From the NCBI GenBank assembly GCA_002255935.1, contig NKIO01000007.1, forward strand, positions 1 through 64,000: 64,000 nucleotides of DNA. Reading direction: 5' to 3'. The notes under the pieces were generated by a model, which ran no database searches, was not told the DNA's origin, and was given only the letters and a program-made list of their open reading frames with translations. Made by a program: the position numbers and the translations under genes. Below, piece after piece: positions 28,842 to 36,338 of this stretch (positions are counted from its first letter, which is position 1; each line of letters begins with the position of its first letter). Source of the stretch: Comamonadaceae bacterium PBBC2 (GTDB lineage Bacteria; Pseudomonadota; Gammaproteobacteria; Burkholderiales; Burkholderiaceae_C).

Positions 28842-29942
28842 CTAGCGACCCACCAACGGCAGCACCCGCTCCTTGAGCACCTGCCACTGCGCCGCCACGG
28901 TGGGCGCATTGGGGTCGTGGCCCGCCAGGGGCACCAGCACCAGGGCCTTGGTGGGGGCCTGAATGCTGTCAAAGTAAGGCTGGGTCACGCTCAAGGGGGT
29001 TAGCAAATCCTCCGTGCCTTGCACCAAAAACACCGGCAACGCAAAGCGGGTGCCCAGCGCGGGCAGGTCGATGGTGGCGGCCATGCCGTTGTTCTTCAGG
29101 CCTACAAACTGCAGCCACGAATAGTCTTCTCCGGCTTCTGTCTCGGCCAGCGCTTGCGGCGTGGCGTAGGCGGGTGCCGGACGCCACCAGTGGGCGGGTG
29201 GCGCGGTGGTGCGGGCGGCTTCGAGCGCCCGGCTGGCGCGGCGCACGATGCCAAAGGCACGCGGATTTTGCCACGGTGGCGCGCCGAGGGCGGTGAGCGC
29301 GGCCACGGTTTTGTCGTCTGCCGCAGCACCGGCCAACGCTAGCGTTTTGGCATAAAACGCCGCCAGATTGGCGCGTTGGCTCACCAGTTGGGCGGTGCCC
29401 ACGTAGGCATGAAACAGGTCTGGGCGGCGCTGGGCCATGTGCACGCCGAGCGCAGATCCCCAAGAGCCTCCCATCAAAATGACCTTTTTCTGGCCCAAGC
29501 GCTTGGCCACGTACTCGGCAATCGCCAGGCCGTCGTTTGTCATCAGGTCCATGGTCAGCACGCTATCGGCGGTGCCGGGGTTGCGGCCAAAGGTCTTGCC
29601 CGCACCGCGCTGGTCCCACTGCACCAGCGTGAAGTCTTTGGCCCAGGCACCGTAGACCGCGTCGGCATAGGGCGTGTTGGGGTTGCCGGGGCCGCCGTGC
29701 AAAAACAAGACTACTGGGTTGGCCGCGTTCTCGCCATGGATGGTGACCCAATGTTCAATACCGTTGGCCTGTACAAAGCCCTCTTCATGCACGGCAACTG
29801 CCGCGGGCCGGGCGGCGGGCACATTGGCGGGTGCAGTGGCGGGCGCTGCGGCCAAGCTGGCCGTGGTGGCAAAAAGCAGACCCATCAGACTGAGTAAGGC
29901 AGCGCCAGCGGCACGGCGTGTTGGCTTGAACAAGGAGAACAT
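28842..29942 (-). CDS. Exported alpha/beta hydrolase, proline-iminopeptidase-like (S33)
   Basis: 366 residues with a signal peptide (basic start, ...ATTASLAAAPA). The alpha/beta hydrolase fold shows the oxyanion HGGPG motif, the nucleophile elbow GGSWGS, an aspartate in QGTEDLLTP and the catalytic histidine in LAGHDPN. HGGPG plus GGSWGS is typical of prolyl aminopeptidase-like S33 enzymes. It would act in the periplasm on small peptides or esters. GGAAGG precedes the ATG at 29942. A membrane-anchored AraC-type regulator gene lies immediately upstream on the same strand, and three helically phased repeats sit between them. Confidence 0.86.
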   Translation of the reverse strand: MFSLFKPTRRAAGAALLSLMGLLFATTASLAAAPATAPANVPAARPAAVAVHEEGFVQANGIEHWVTIHGENAANPVVLFLHGGPGNPNTPYADAVYGAWAKDFTLVQWDQRGAGKTFGRNPGTADSVLTMDLMTNDGLAIAEYVAKRLGQKKVILMGGSWGSALGVHMAQRRPDLFHAYVGTAQLVSQRANLAAFYAKTLALAGAAADDKTVAALTALGAPPWQNPRAFGIVRRASRALEAARTTAPPAHWWRPAPAYATPQALAETEAGEDYSWLQFVGLKNNGMAATIDLPALGTRFALPVFLVQGTEDLLTPLSVTQPYFDSIQAPTKALVLVPLAGHDPNAPTVAAQWQVLKERVLPLVGR

Positions 29943-30037
29943 AGTGCCTTCCGATGCCCCCAAAGGTCAGTGGCGGGTGCCAGTGATAGATGCCAGTGGG
30001 GCTGAATCTGGGGGAAGTGTCGGCTTGGGGGCTGTTT

Positions 30038-30122
30038 TTAGCGCCCCAAATGATGATTTGGGCCGTAGGACTCGCCTGAAAGCGACTCAAAAGGCGCTAA
30101 GTAGGGGCTAAACAAGGGCTAA
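30038..30122. promoter_or_regulatory. Helically phased GGGCTAA repeats upstream of the hydrolase
   Basis: Three direct copies of G(G/C)GCTAA start at 30094, 30105 and 30116, exactly 11 bases apart. An inverted copy TTAGCGCC lies at 30038-30045. Direct repeats one helical turn apart between a regulator gene and its neighbour suit binding by an AraC-family protein; that is inferred. Confidence 0.5.
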
Positions 30123-31339
30123 GTGGACGATGAACTGGACGACGCGTGGGGGGATTCGTGGGCAAATGCGGCCCGGTATTCCGTCGGCGTTTGCCCGGTG
30201 TGTTTCTTGAAAACCCGGTTCAAGGAGCTTTTGCTATTGAAGCCCGCCGCCAGCGCCAGCTCCAAAACCGTGGCGTTTTGCTGGGCAGGGTCGCGCAGCG
30301 CGGCCTGCAAGGCGGTGACCCGGTAACCATTCAGATAGTCCGACAAATTCATGCCAAAGGACTGGTTGATCAGTTGTGACAGCTCATGCGGGGTCAGCGC
30401 CAGGCGCTGGGCGAGCTGCTCCAGGCTCAGCTCGCCATCGCGGTAGGCGTGGTCTTGCTCCATGCTGGTGCTTAGGCTGCTTAAAAAACGGGCAGTGTCT
30501 TGCGCGCTCAGCAGGCTCACACCCGGCTCGGCCTGGCGTCCGCCGGGCTCCAGCACGGCAGGGCGGTAACCCAGCGGCAGGCGCATGGCATAAAAAGCCA
30601 CGCCATACACAAAGCCGGTTAACACCACCGCCCCGCCCAAGTCAGACGACACCGGCGGCACGCTGCCAAAGGCTTCCATTGCAAACAGCAGCGCGGTAAG
30701 CCCCAAGCCCATGCCCAGGAACAGCGTCAAACGCCGCAGGCTGTGCACCAGGGGGTTTCCGGGGTTTTGGCGTTGACTTTGACCTTGACTTTGAGAATTC
30801 GCTTGGGCAATCAGCCGCCAGCACAGCAACAAATACACCCCCAAGTGCAGCGCCTTGAGCGCACCAAACGCCCCCAGCGCCCAGGGCAGGCGGCTGGGTT
30901 CAGGCACAGCGGCCACATGCGGCGCTGGCCCCAGCAAAAGATACGGCGCCCACGCCAGCAGCGCCAGCGCAAAGGGTCCCAGGTGCGCCCAGGCCCAGCG
31001 CGGGATGCCGCCCGGGTGCAGCACCGCGCGCAAATACAGCCACAGCAGCGGCCCTATCAACAAAGGCAGGGGCGCAATCGCCCATACGAGCCGAGGAAAA
31101 CGACCAAACCCGCCATCCAGCCCCAGCCAAGCGTGGCCGATGATCAGCACCAAGACCAGCACCAAACCTGCCAACAAACGGTTGGCCAAGGCCAAGCTGC
31201 TCTGCGGTTTGACCAGCAGCGCCCCGGCTAGAAACAGGCCTTGGCCGATGGCCAGCAGCAGGAGTAGGGGAATGAGCGCGGGGGGCACGGTAGATGTCAG
31301 AGCCAAGAGGAGTGGAAGAGGGAAGCGTGACGCATCCAT
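30119..31339 (-). CDS. Membrane-anchored AraC-family transcriptional regulator
   Basis: 406 residues. The N-terminal ~250 residues are very hydrophobic, with about seven membrane helices and Leu-rich runs. The C-terminal ~110 residues form a double helix-turn-helix AraC DNA-binding domain: SLEQLAQRLALTPHELSQLI for the first HTH, then ATVLELALAAGFNSKSSLNRVF with the signature F-x-K-x-TGQTPTEYR. The sensor part probably detects a signal in the membrane or periplasm. The likely target is the adjacent hydrolase gene, and the phased repeats overlapping its own stop codon support that. Such 7TM-AraC proteins are known but sparsely characterised. Confidence 0.88.
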   Translation of the reverse strand: MDASRFPLPLLLALTSTVPPALIPLLLLLAIGQGLFLAGALLVKPQSSLALANRLLAGLVLVLVLIIGHAWLGLDGGFGRFPRLVWAIAPLPLLIGPLLWLYLRAVLHPGGIPRWAWAHLGPFALALLAWAPYLLLGPAPHVAAVPEPSRLPWALGAFGALKALHLGVYLLLCWRLIAQANSQSQGQSQRQNPGNPLVHSLRRLTLFLGMGLGLTALLFAMEAFGSVPPVSSDLGGAVVLTGFVYGVAFYAMRLPLGYRPAVLEPGGRQAEPGVSLLSAQDTARFLSSLSTSMEQDHAYRDGELSLEQLAQRLALTPHELSQLINQSFGMNLSDYLNGYRVTALQAALRDPAQQNATVLELALAAGFNSKSSLNRVFKKHTGQTPTEYRAAFAHESPHASSSSSST

Positions 31340-31371
31340 GCAGAAGCGAGCTTGGAATTGGTTTAGCAGTG

Positions 31372-31433
31372 GTTGCTATAAAAAAAGAAGCTGCTCCCGC
31401 ACTATCCACGGTCTAACCGGCACATTTGGCACT
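31372..31433 (+). repeat. Dispersed intergenic repeat, copy 2
   Basis: Same core GCTGCTCCCGCACTATCCAC with upstream TTGCTAT and downstream ACATTTGGCAC. Its right end touches the stop codon of the cupin gene. Confidence 0.75.
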
Positions 31434-31930
31434 TATTTCGGCAGGCCATCATGCGGCCCCAGCGCGTGCTGGGGCACGTCATCCCACCAGTTGGCAGGCT
31501 CCATATCCAAGCGTCGCGATGGGTTCACAGGGTAATAGATGCGGCTGCCCAGCCTTTGCGCCTCGCCCCCCACCAGCAACACCACCTCGTGGTCCGAGTT
31601 GTTGATAAAGCAGTGTGAGATTCCGGTGCCCACCGGAAAGGCCGCCAGGTCTCCGGCCTGCATGGGGTGCAGATGGCCGTCAATCCAGGCGTCGACGGTA
31701 CCGCTGATCACGTAAACAAACTCTTCCTCGTTTTCTTCCGCGTGCGGCCAAGAGGATCGGGTGCCTGGCGGCAGGCGCTGGATGTTGATACCTATGCGCT
31801 CCAGCCCTGCGGCTTTGCCCAAGCGCCGCATCGGCCCCATGGCTTCGGTGCTTTGCGGGTACACATGGCTGGACTCGGCCACCTCGTGGGTCGAGAGGAT
31901 GAAGGGCGGGCGCGTTGTGGTGGATGGCAT
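31433..31930 (-). CDS. Cupin-domain protein
   Basis: 165 residues with one double-stranded beta-helix. Cupin motif 1 lies around WPHAEENEEEFVYVISG (His and Glu metal ligands), and motif 2 is PVGTGISHCFIN (His). The C-terminal tail reads RRLDMEPANWWDD. Metal-binding cupins of this size are often sugar-binding or dioxygenase-like; the substrate is not predictable here. The ATG at 31930 was chosen because earlier in-frame codons add an unlikely Cys/Trp-rich tail. It is transcribed on its own. Confidence 0.8.
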   Translation of the reverse strand: MPSTTTRPPFILSTHEVAESSHVYPQSTEAMGPMRRLGKAAGLERIGINIQRLPPGTRSSWPHAEENEEEFVYVISGTVDAWIDGHLHPMQAGDLAAFPVGTGISHCFINNSDHEVVLLVGGEAQRLGSRIYYPVNPSRRLDMEPANWWDDVPQHALGPHDGLPK

Positions 31931-32076
31931 GGCCGGAACTATAGGCCACCAGCCCACGCATTTGCGCAGTTTGTAAAGTAACCAATCAACACACTTCATT
32001 TACCATTTTGAAACACATAGGGCGTAAATTGAACTTCTCGGCAGTGGGTCCCTCTCACCAGCAACAGGAGTGAAAA

Positions 32077-32577
32077 ATGCCAACTCAAGATCCCCATGTT
32101 TCAAACCCCGAAAACGCCTCGCCTGAAGCGGCCAACGCGCCCTTTCGCATCGATGTTTTGGTCAAGCAAGTCTACGATTCGTCTCCCCCCAAAACAAAGA
32201 GCCGCATGCTCAATCTGCTGGTGGGGCGCGCCTATGCCGCCTCGCCGCCCACTGTGAGAAAGTCGCTTTTAGAGCAGCTCATACGCTCGGTCGGTGTCTT
32301 GGGGCTGGTCACCGTGGCCGGGGGTGTTTTTGCCAAGATTCGCTTGCGCGGCGGGTGGCCCGATATTGCGGTGGGTTTGGATGATTTGAAGGACATCCAA
32401 ACCTCGGATGTAGTGGCCCTGGTGGACTATGTGCAGCAAGTCAGCACCGTCGCGCTGGCGGATGCTGTGCAGCTGATGGCGAGCAACCCTGCCCTGACCA
32501 GCTCAGGCGCGATGGCCGTGCTGATGAGCATCATGCTGCAGCGGGCACCTGACCGCAGGCGCATTCCGCGCGACTAA
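32077..32577 (+). CDS. Conserved-looking hypothetical protein
   Basis: 166 residues, no family recognised. Good ribosome binding site CAGGAG before the ATG. The N-terminal 30 residues are polar. The middle has paired patterns of the kind VYDSSPPKTKSRMLNLLVGR and YAASPPTVRKSLLEQLI. A hydrophobic glycine-rich stretch (SVGVLGLVTVAGGVFA) could insert in a membrane, and the rest is helical. It is soluble or peripheral; function unknown. Confidence 0.65.
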   Translation: MPTQDPHVSNPENASPEAANAPFRIDVLVKQVYDSSPPKTKSRMLNLLVGRAYAASPPTVRKSLLEQLIRSVGVLGLVTVAGGVFAKIRLRGGWPDIAVGLDDLKDIQTSDVVALVDYVQQVSTVALADAVQLMASNPALTSSGAMAVLMSIMLQRAPDRRRIPRD

Positions 32578-32628
32578 AACCCATGGAGGAATTGGCCCGC
32601 GTTACGTGGCCTAGGTTCGCGTTCAGCC

Positions 32629-33057
32629 TTATGGCTGGCTCAGCGCCTTCTTCATGAAGAAGCGCGAGAAGCCTTGGGGGTAATGATGCAGCTCACCAAA
32701 ACAAACGTAGCCTATGCGCTCATAAAACCCGCGCGCCTGAAACTCAAACGTATCCAGCCACGCACCGTGGCAACCGCGCTGCAAGGCTTCGTGTTCGGCC
32801 AGCCGCATCACTTCAGTCCCCACGCCTTGCCCGCGCAGACTTGCGGGCACCACCAGAAGTTGGGTGAACAGCCAGTCGTAGCCCGTGTGCCCCCATAGCC
32901 CGCCCACCACGGCGTCGTCACTGTCTTTCACCAAAACGATGACCGGCCGATTTTGGCTCGGCCCGGCCTGGCTGGTGTTGTATTCCACTAGCGGCGCTAC
33001 GATAGCCTTGCGCAAATCTTCGTCTGCGATGTCGGTTAGTTCTAGGGTGTAGGTCAT
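32629..33057 (-). CDS. GNAT family N-acetyltransferase
   Basis: 142 residues. The acetyl-CoA-binding motif A reads LLVVPASLRGQGVGTEVMRLAE (Arg/Gln-x-x-Gly-x-Gly/Ala loop), followed by a motif B-like region FQARGFYERIGY. The acceptor substrate is unknown. It lies 20 bases downstream of the next minus-strand gene, so the two may be cotranscribed. Confidence 0.88.
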   Translation of the reverse strand: MTYTLELTDIADEDLRKAIVAPLVEYNTSQAGPSQNRPVIVLVKDSDDAVVGGLWGHTGYDWLFTQLLVVPASLRGQGVGTEVMRLAEHEALQRGCHGAWLDTFEFQARGFYERIGYVCFGELHHYPQGFSRFFMKKALSQP

Positions 33058-33077
33058 GCGTAGGAATAGGCCACGGC

Positions 33078-33698
33078 CTACCGTGAAAGGGGTTCGACCG
33101 CCACGATGTCACAAGCATCGCGCACTACGATGATGAACCGGCTGTTGGGTGTGCGCAGGTGGGGCGGAACGAGTGATACCGCGACAGACTCCACGAGACG
33201 CCGCGCGAGATGGGCTCCAGCGGGCACATTGTCCAGGCGCAGCTGAAGAAACGCCGAACTACGAAGACCCACCACAGTAACCGGGATACGCAGGTCGGCA
33301 TGGTCATCGTCGTGCGTCTGGGTCGGCAGCTCAATCTCTTGAAGCCACCGCGCAATTTGCCCGTTCGCAAACTCCGCTCCATCGTCATCTCGCACCGCGC
33401 CACCGGTGATCAGCGCCATTGTTGCCGCTATATAAGCACACGCTGCAAAGCTGGCGTAGGAGGAACGCGCCTCAAAATGCAGAATGCGCAGATTCGACCC
33501 CACTGGCGTTGCTTCAGAGGTGAACTCAAACGCGGCCTGTTGCTGATTCAAGAGGCATGGAATGAGGCCACTGCTCTGAAAGGAATCAAAGCCCGCTGGA
33601 AAAATCAATTCGGCTCCGAGTTCGGCCGCTCGCTCAATGAGGTCTGCAGCAGAGAATCGGTGGCCCATCGGAATGGTGGCGGATACAAGCGTAGACAT
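33078..33698 (-). CDS. Hypothetical protein
   Basis: 206 residues with no recognised family. A mixed alpha/beta composition, an acidic THDDDHADLRIP segment and a C-terminal RFIIVVRDACDIVAVE strand are visible. ATG at 33698 was chosen over 33725 because the longer start adds a basic tail. It probably forms a two-gene unit with the following GNAT gene. Confidence 0.6.
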   Translation of the reverse strand: MSTLVSATIPMGHRFSAADLIERAAELGAELIFPAGFDSFQSSGLIPCLLNQQQAAFEFTSEATPVGSNLRILHFEARSSYASFAACAYIAATMALITGGAVRDDDGAEFANGQIARWLQEIELPTQTHDDDHADLRIPVTVVGLRSSAFLQLRLDNVPAGAHLARRLVESVAVSLVPPHLRTPNSRFIIVVRDACDIVAVEPLSR

Positions 33699-33800
33699 AG
33701 GTTTTTGAGGTCTGTAGGACGGCAAAGTTAGCGTTGAGCCGCAGCGCGTTTAGTCGTTTAGTGAATGAGGCCAAAGCAATCCCGTAGAGCATTCGCACCC

Positions 33801-34274
33801 CTACGCCGACCCACCCTCACCAAACTTCACCGCCTGCGTGGTCCCTGCCTTTTTGCGCACCACCACCGTGCCCGCCATCTTGTCGTGCCAGCCTTGCTTG
33901 CGCGGGTCAAACGCTACCCAGATCAAGCCGAGCAACAGGGGGACGGTGGACACGTAGTAGCCGACGTAGCGAATGAGCAGTTGCTGTGTGCTGGGCTTGC
34001 CGCCGGTCTTGGCATCCACGATTTGCGCGCCCACGGCGATCTTGCCGGGAGTGGCTTGCCGGTAGACCCAAAACAGCACGATGGCAACCGCTGGGGCCAC
34101 CCAAGACAACAAGAAATCAACGGGGCCTTGGACCAAGCTGCTGCTCTCCCAGTAGGCAAAACCGTACACCGCCGTCAATACGGGGTAGATGATGAGAATC
34201 ACCAAAAAGGAGTCAATGACGCTGGCCCAGACGCGTATCCAAAAGCCGGCGTATTCAAGTTCGGTGGTGTCCAT
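33801..34274 (-). CDS. RDD family membrane protein
   Basis: 157 residues. The family begins with AGFWIRVWASVIDSFLV, a variant of the R-x-x-AxxxDxxL motif. Membrane helices follow, with a conserved TPGKIAVGAQIVDAKTG loop and QGWHDKMAGTVVVR at the end. RDD proteins are small inner-membrane proteins, some linked to ion/osmotic balance; the role is uncertain. AGGGA lies before the ATG. Monocistronic. Confidence 0.88.
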   Translation of the reverse strand: MDTTELEYAGFWIRVWASVIDSFLVILIIYPVLTAVYGFAYWESSSLVQGPVDFLLSWVAPAVAIVLFWVYRQATPGKIAVGAQIVDAKTGGKPSTQQLLIRYVGYYVSTVPLLLGLIWVAFDPRKQGWHDKMAGTVVVRKKAGTTQAVKFGEGGSA

Positions 34275-34387
34275 GGGGGTTCCCTGGTCAGAGTTGTGCG
34301 CAATTGCGCTGGCAAGCCTAACGCAGTTTGGGAATGCGGCACACCAGCGCGCGATTTGTGTGTGCCGCTAACCCGCGCCACAAGTCG

Positions 34388-34450
34388 TTTGCTATCAAAA
34401 AAGAAGCTGCTCCCGCACTATCTACGGCCTGAACGGCTCATTTAGCTTGT
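34388..34450 (+). repeat. Dispersed intergenic repeat, copy 3
   Basis: TTTGCTATCAAAAAAGAAGC followed by the GCTGCTCCCGCACTATC core and ATTTAGCTTG. It differs from copies 1 and 2 by a few substitutions (TCTACGGCC). It lies 3' of the double esterase gene. Confidence 0.75.
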
Positions 34451-34468
34451 AATCGCCAGCTGGCACCC

Positions 34469-36142
34469 CTAGGGGCGTTTGGCGTCTGCCCCTGGGCTTG
34501 GTGCAGACAGGAAAGGCGCAAAGGGCGCGCCTGGCAGGCGCTTCAGCCCCTCCACCACTTGCGCGGCATTGAAGGCGGCACCCTCCTGGTTGGTGTGGGT
34601 GCGTTGGTCAGAAAAGAATGTGTTGACCTTGTCTTCACCGATCAATCGGTAGGCATCGCTGATCAGCATCGTTAGGTCGATGAATTGCGCCCCACCGGCC
34701 AGGGCGGCTTGCTGGCCCCAGGAGGCAAAGGTCTCAAAATCGCGGCCGCGATCGGATTGCCAGCGGTCTTTGTGCGGCACGGGGGAGAGGATGACCACGC
34801 TGGCTCCCTTGGCCCGCGCATCGGCTATGTAGCGGGCCAGGTACCAGCCAAAGGTGTGCACGGCTTCGCGGCTGCCGTCGGCTTTGGTGTCTTCTACCGT
34901 CTCGGGGCCGATGCCGGGGCCAGAGGCGCGCCCCTTCATCGCCGGGTCGCCAATGCGGCCGCCGTCGTTGTGGCCAAACTGGATCAGCACGAAATCACCC
35001 GCGCGCAACTGCGATAGCACGGTGTCCCAGCGGCCTTCGGTCAAAAAGGTGCGGCTGCTGCGGCCGCCTATGGCGTGGTTGACGAGGTTGATGCGCTGCG
35101 GATCCAAGTAAGGTGCCAAGCGCTCGCCCCAGCCATAGGCACCGTTCTGGCCACCACTGCGCACGGTGGAGTCGCCCACGACGAACAGCGCAGGCAGCTT
35201 GGCATCGCGCGGCGCTTCTTTGGCCACGCGGGATGCGTCCACCACCGGGCGCTCATCTTGCCGTGCATAAAACTCTGCAGGCAAAGCCGCCAAGGCCTTC
35301 AGCCCGGCAATCACCGTGCGCGCGTTCAAGGATGCACCGGCCCAGTTGGTGTGCACCGATTCATCCGGCGTGACTTGGGGGAAGAGCTTCATCACCGCGT
35401 CGCGGCCCAGCGCGTCGTACTGTTCGGCCACGCGGGCATTCAGGTCGATGAAGCCCACCTTTTCTTGCCGTGCTACTTCGGCAGCCCAGCCGGCGTAGTT
35501 GTCTGTCGCGCGTACGGTGCGGCCCTCGGCATCCCAGCGCTTGCGCGGGATGGGCGAGCAAATGATGGGGGTGGCCCCCAGCGCGCGAATCTCGGCCACA
35601 TAGCGGCGCAGGTAAGCACCGTAGCTGTAAACCGTTTCCTTTTGTTGCGTCAGCAGGTTGTCAATGTCCTGGCTCTCGGGGCCTATGCCTTTGATCGTGC
35701 CGCGGGCGCGACTGTTGTCGTTGATGGCGCTGCTGTCGTTGTGGCCAAACTGAATGAGGACGGTATCGCCGCGCTGGATGAGTGCTGCGGTGCGCGCCCA
35801 ATGCCCGCCAGTCAGGTAGGTGCGGCTGCTGAGCCCGCCAATGGCGCGGTTGACGACGTTGACGCGGCTGCGGTCCAAGTGGGCCGCAATCGGGTTGCCC
35901 CAACCCCACTGGCCTTCCTCGCCTTTGCCCTGGCCATCGTCGTCACGACCATTGCGCACCGTCGAGTCACCAATGAAAAAGATAGACGGCAGCTTGGCGT
36001 TGGCGGGCACCGGCAGCACGATGGTCTGCGTGCCCATGGGGTCGGTGTTGACAGCGGCAGGCAAGGGCGACTGGGCCAGCGCAGGCAGGCAGACCAGCGC
36101 GCTGAAGGCTGCGCTGAGCATGCGACAGAGGGGCTTGAACAT
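34469..36142 (-). CDS. Double-headed rhamnogalacturonan acetylesterase (two CE12/SGNH domains)
   Basis: 557 residues with a signal peptide (...LVCLPALAQ) and two complete SGNH-hydrolase domains of the CE12 rhamnogalacturonan acetylesterase type. Domain 1 (about 53-290) has GDSTVRNG (Ser60), AIGGLSSRT, IQFGHND and an Asp-x-x-His end DESVHTN. Domain 2 (about 318-540) has GDSTVRSG (Ser325), AIGGRSSRT, IQFGHND and DQRTHTN. Such enzymes remove acetyl groups from the galacturonic acid of RG-I so that lyases and hydrolases can act. Most CE12 proteins have one domain; here all catalytic motifs are intact twice. It is divergent from the PL22-like gene. Confidence 0.9.
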   Translation of the reverse strand: MFKPLCRMLSAAFSALVCLPALAQSPLPAAVNTDPMGTQTIVLPVPANAKLPSIFFIGDSTVRNGRDDDGQGKGEEGQWGWGNPIAAHLDRSRVNVVNRAIGGLSSRTYLTGGHWARTAALIQRGDTVLIQFGHNDSSAINDNSRARGTIKGIGPESQDIDNLLTQQKETVYSYGAYLRRYVAEIRALGATPIICSPIPRKRWDAEGRTVRATDNYAGWAAEVARQEKVGFIDLNARVAEQYDALGRDAVMKLFPQVTPDESVHTNWAGASLNARTVIAGLKALAALPAEFYARQDERPVVDASRVAKEAPRDAKLPALFVVGDSTVRSGGQNGAYGWGERLAPYLDPQRINLVNHAIGGRSSRTFLTEGRWDTVLSQLRAGDFVLIQFGHNDGGRIGDPAMKGRASGPGIGPETVEDTKADGSREAVHTFGWYLARYIADARAKGASVVILSPVPHKDRWQSDRGRDFETFASWGQQAALAGGAQFIDLTMLISDAYRLIGEDKVNTFFSDQRTHTNQEGAAFNAAQVVEGLKRLPGAPFAPFLSAPSPGADAKRP

Positions 36143-36192
36143 AGGCTTTTAGGGCAGAGAGGGTGTCATTTGATGCTAGCCCCATTCCACGC

Positions 36193-36275
36193 TGTGCACT
36201 GCGGGTTGGGCAAAAGCGCAACTTTGTGATCGCTTGGTGCGCGCGCCTTGTAAGCGCCCCACCGGGCAGTGCACA
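36193..36275. promoter_or_regulatory. Paired inverted sites between the CE12 and PL22 genes
   Basis: TGTGCACTGC at 36193-36202 and its exact reverse complement GCAGTGCACA at 36266-36275 lie 73 bases apart in the divergent promoter region. Each contains the palindrome GTGCAC. They could be twin operators for a shared pectin-responsive regulator; no regulator is identified. Confidence 0.45.
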
Positions 36276-36338
36276 CGGCTACAGTGGCCCGGCCCTTCAC
36301 GGGATCACGCCCTCCACCCACCGTCTACCTCACCTGCC

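Noticed and set aside
35075..36229. Long plus-strand open frame opposite the double CE12 gene
   Set aside because: Antisense to clear catalytic motifs; composition typical of shadow frames.
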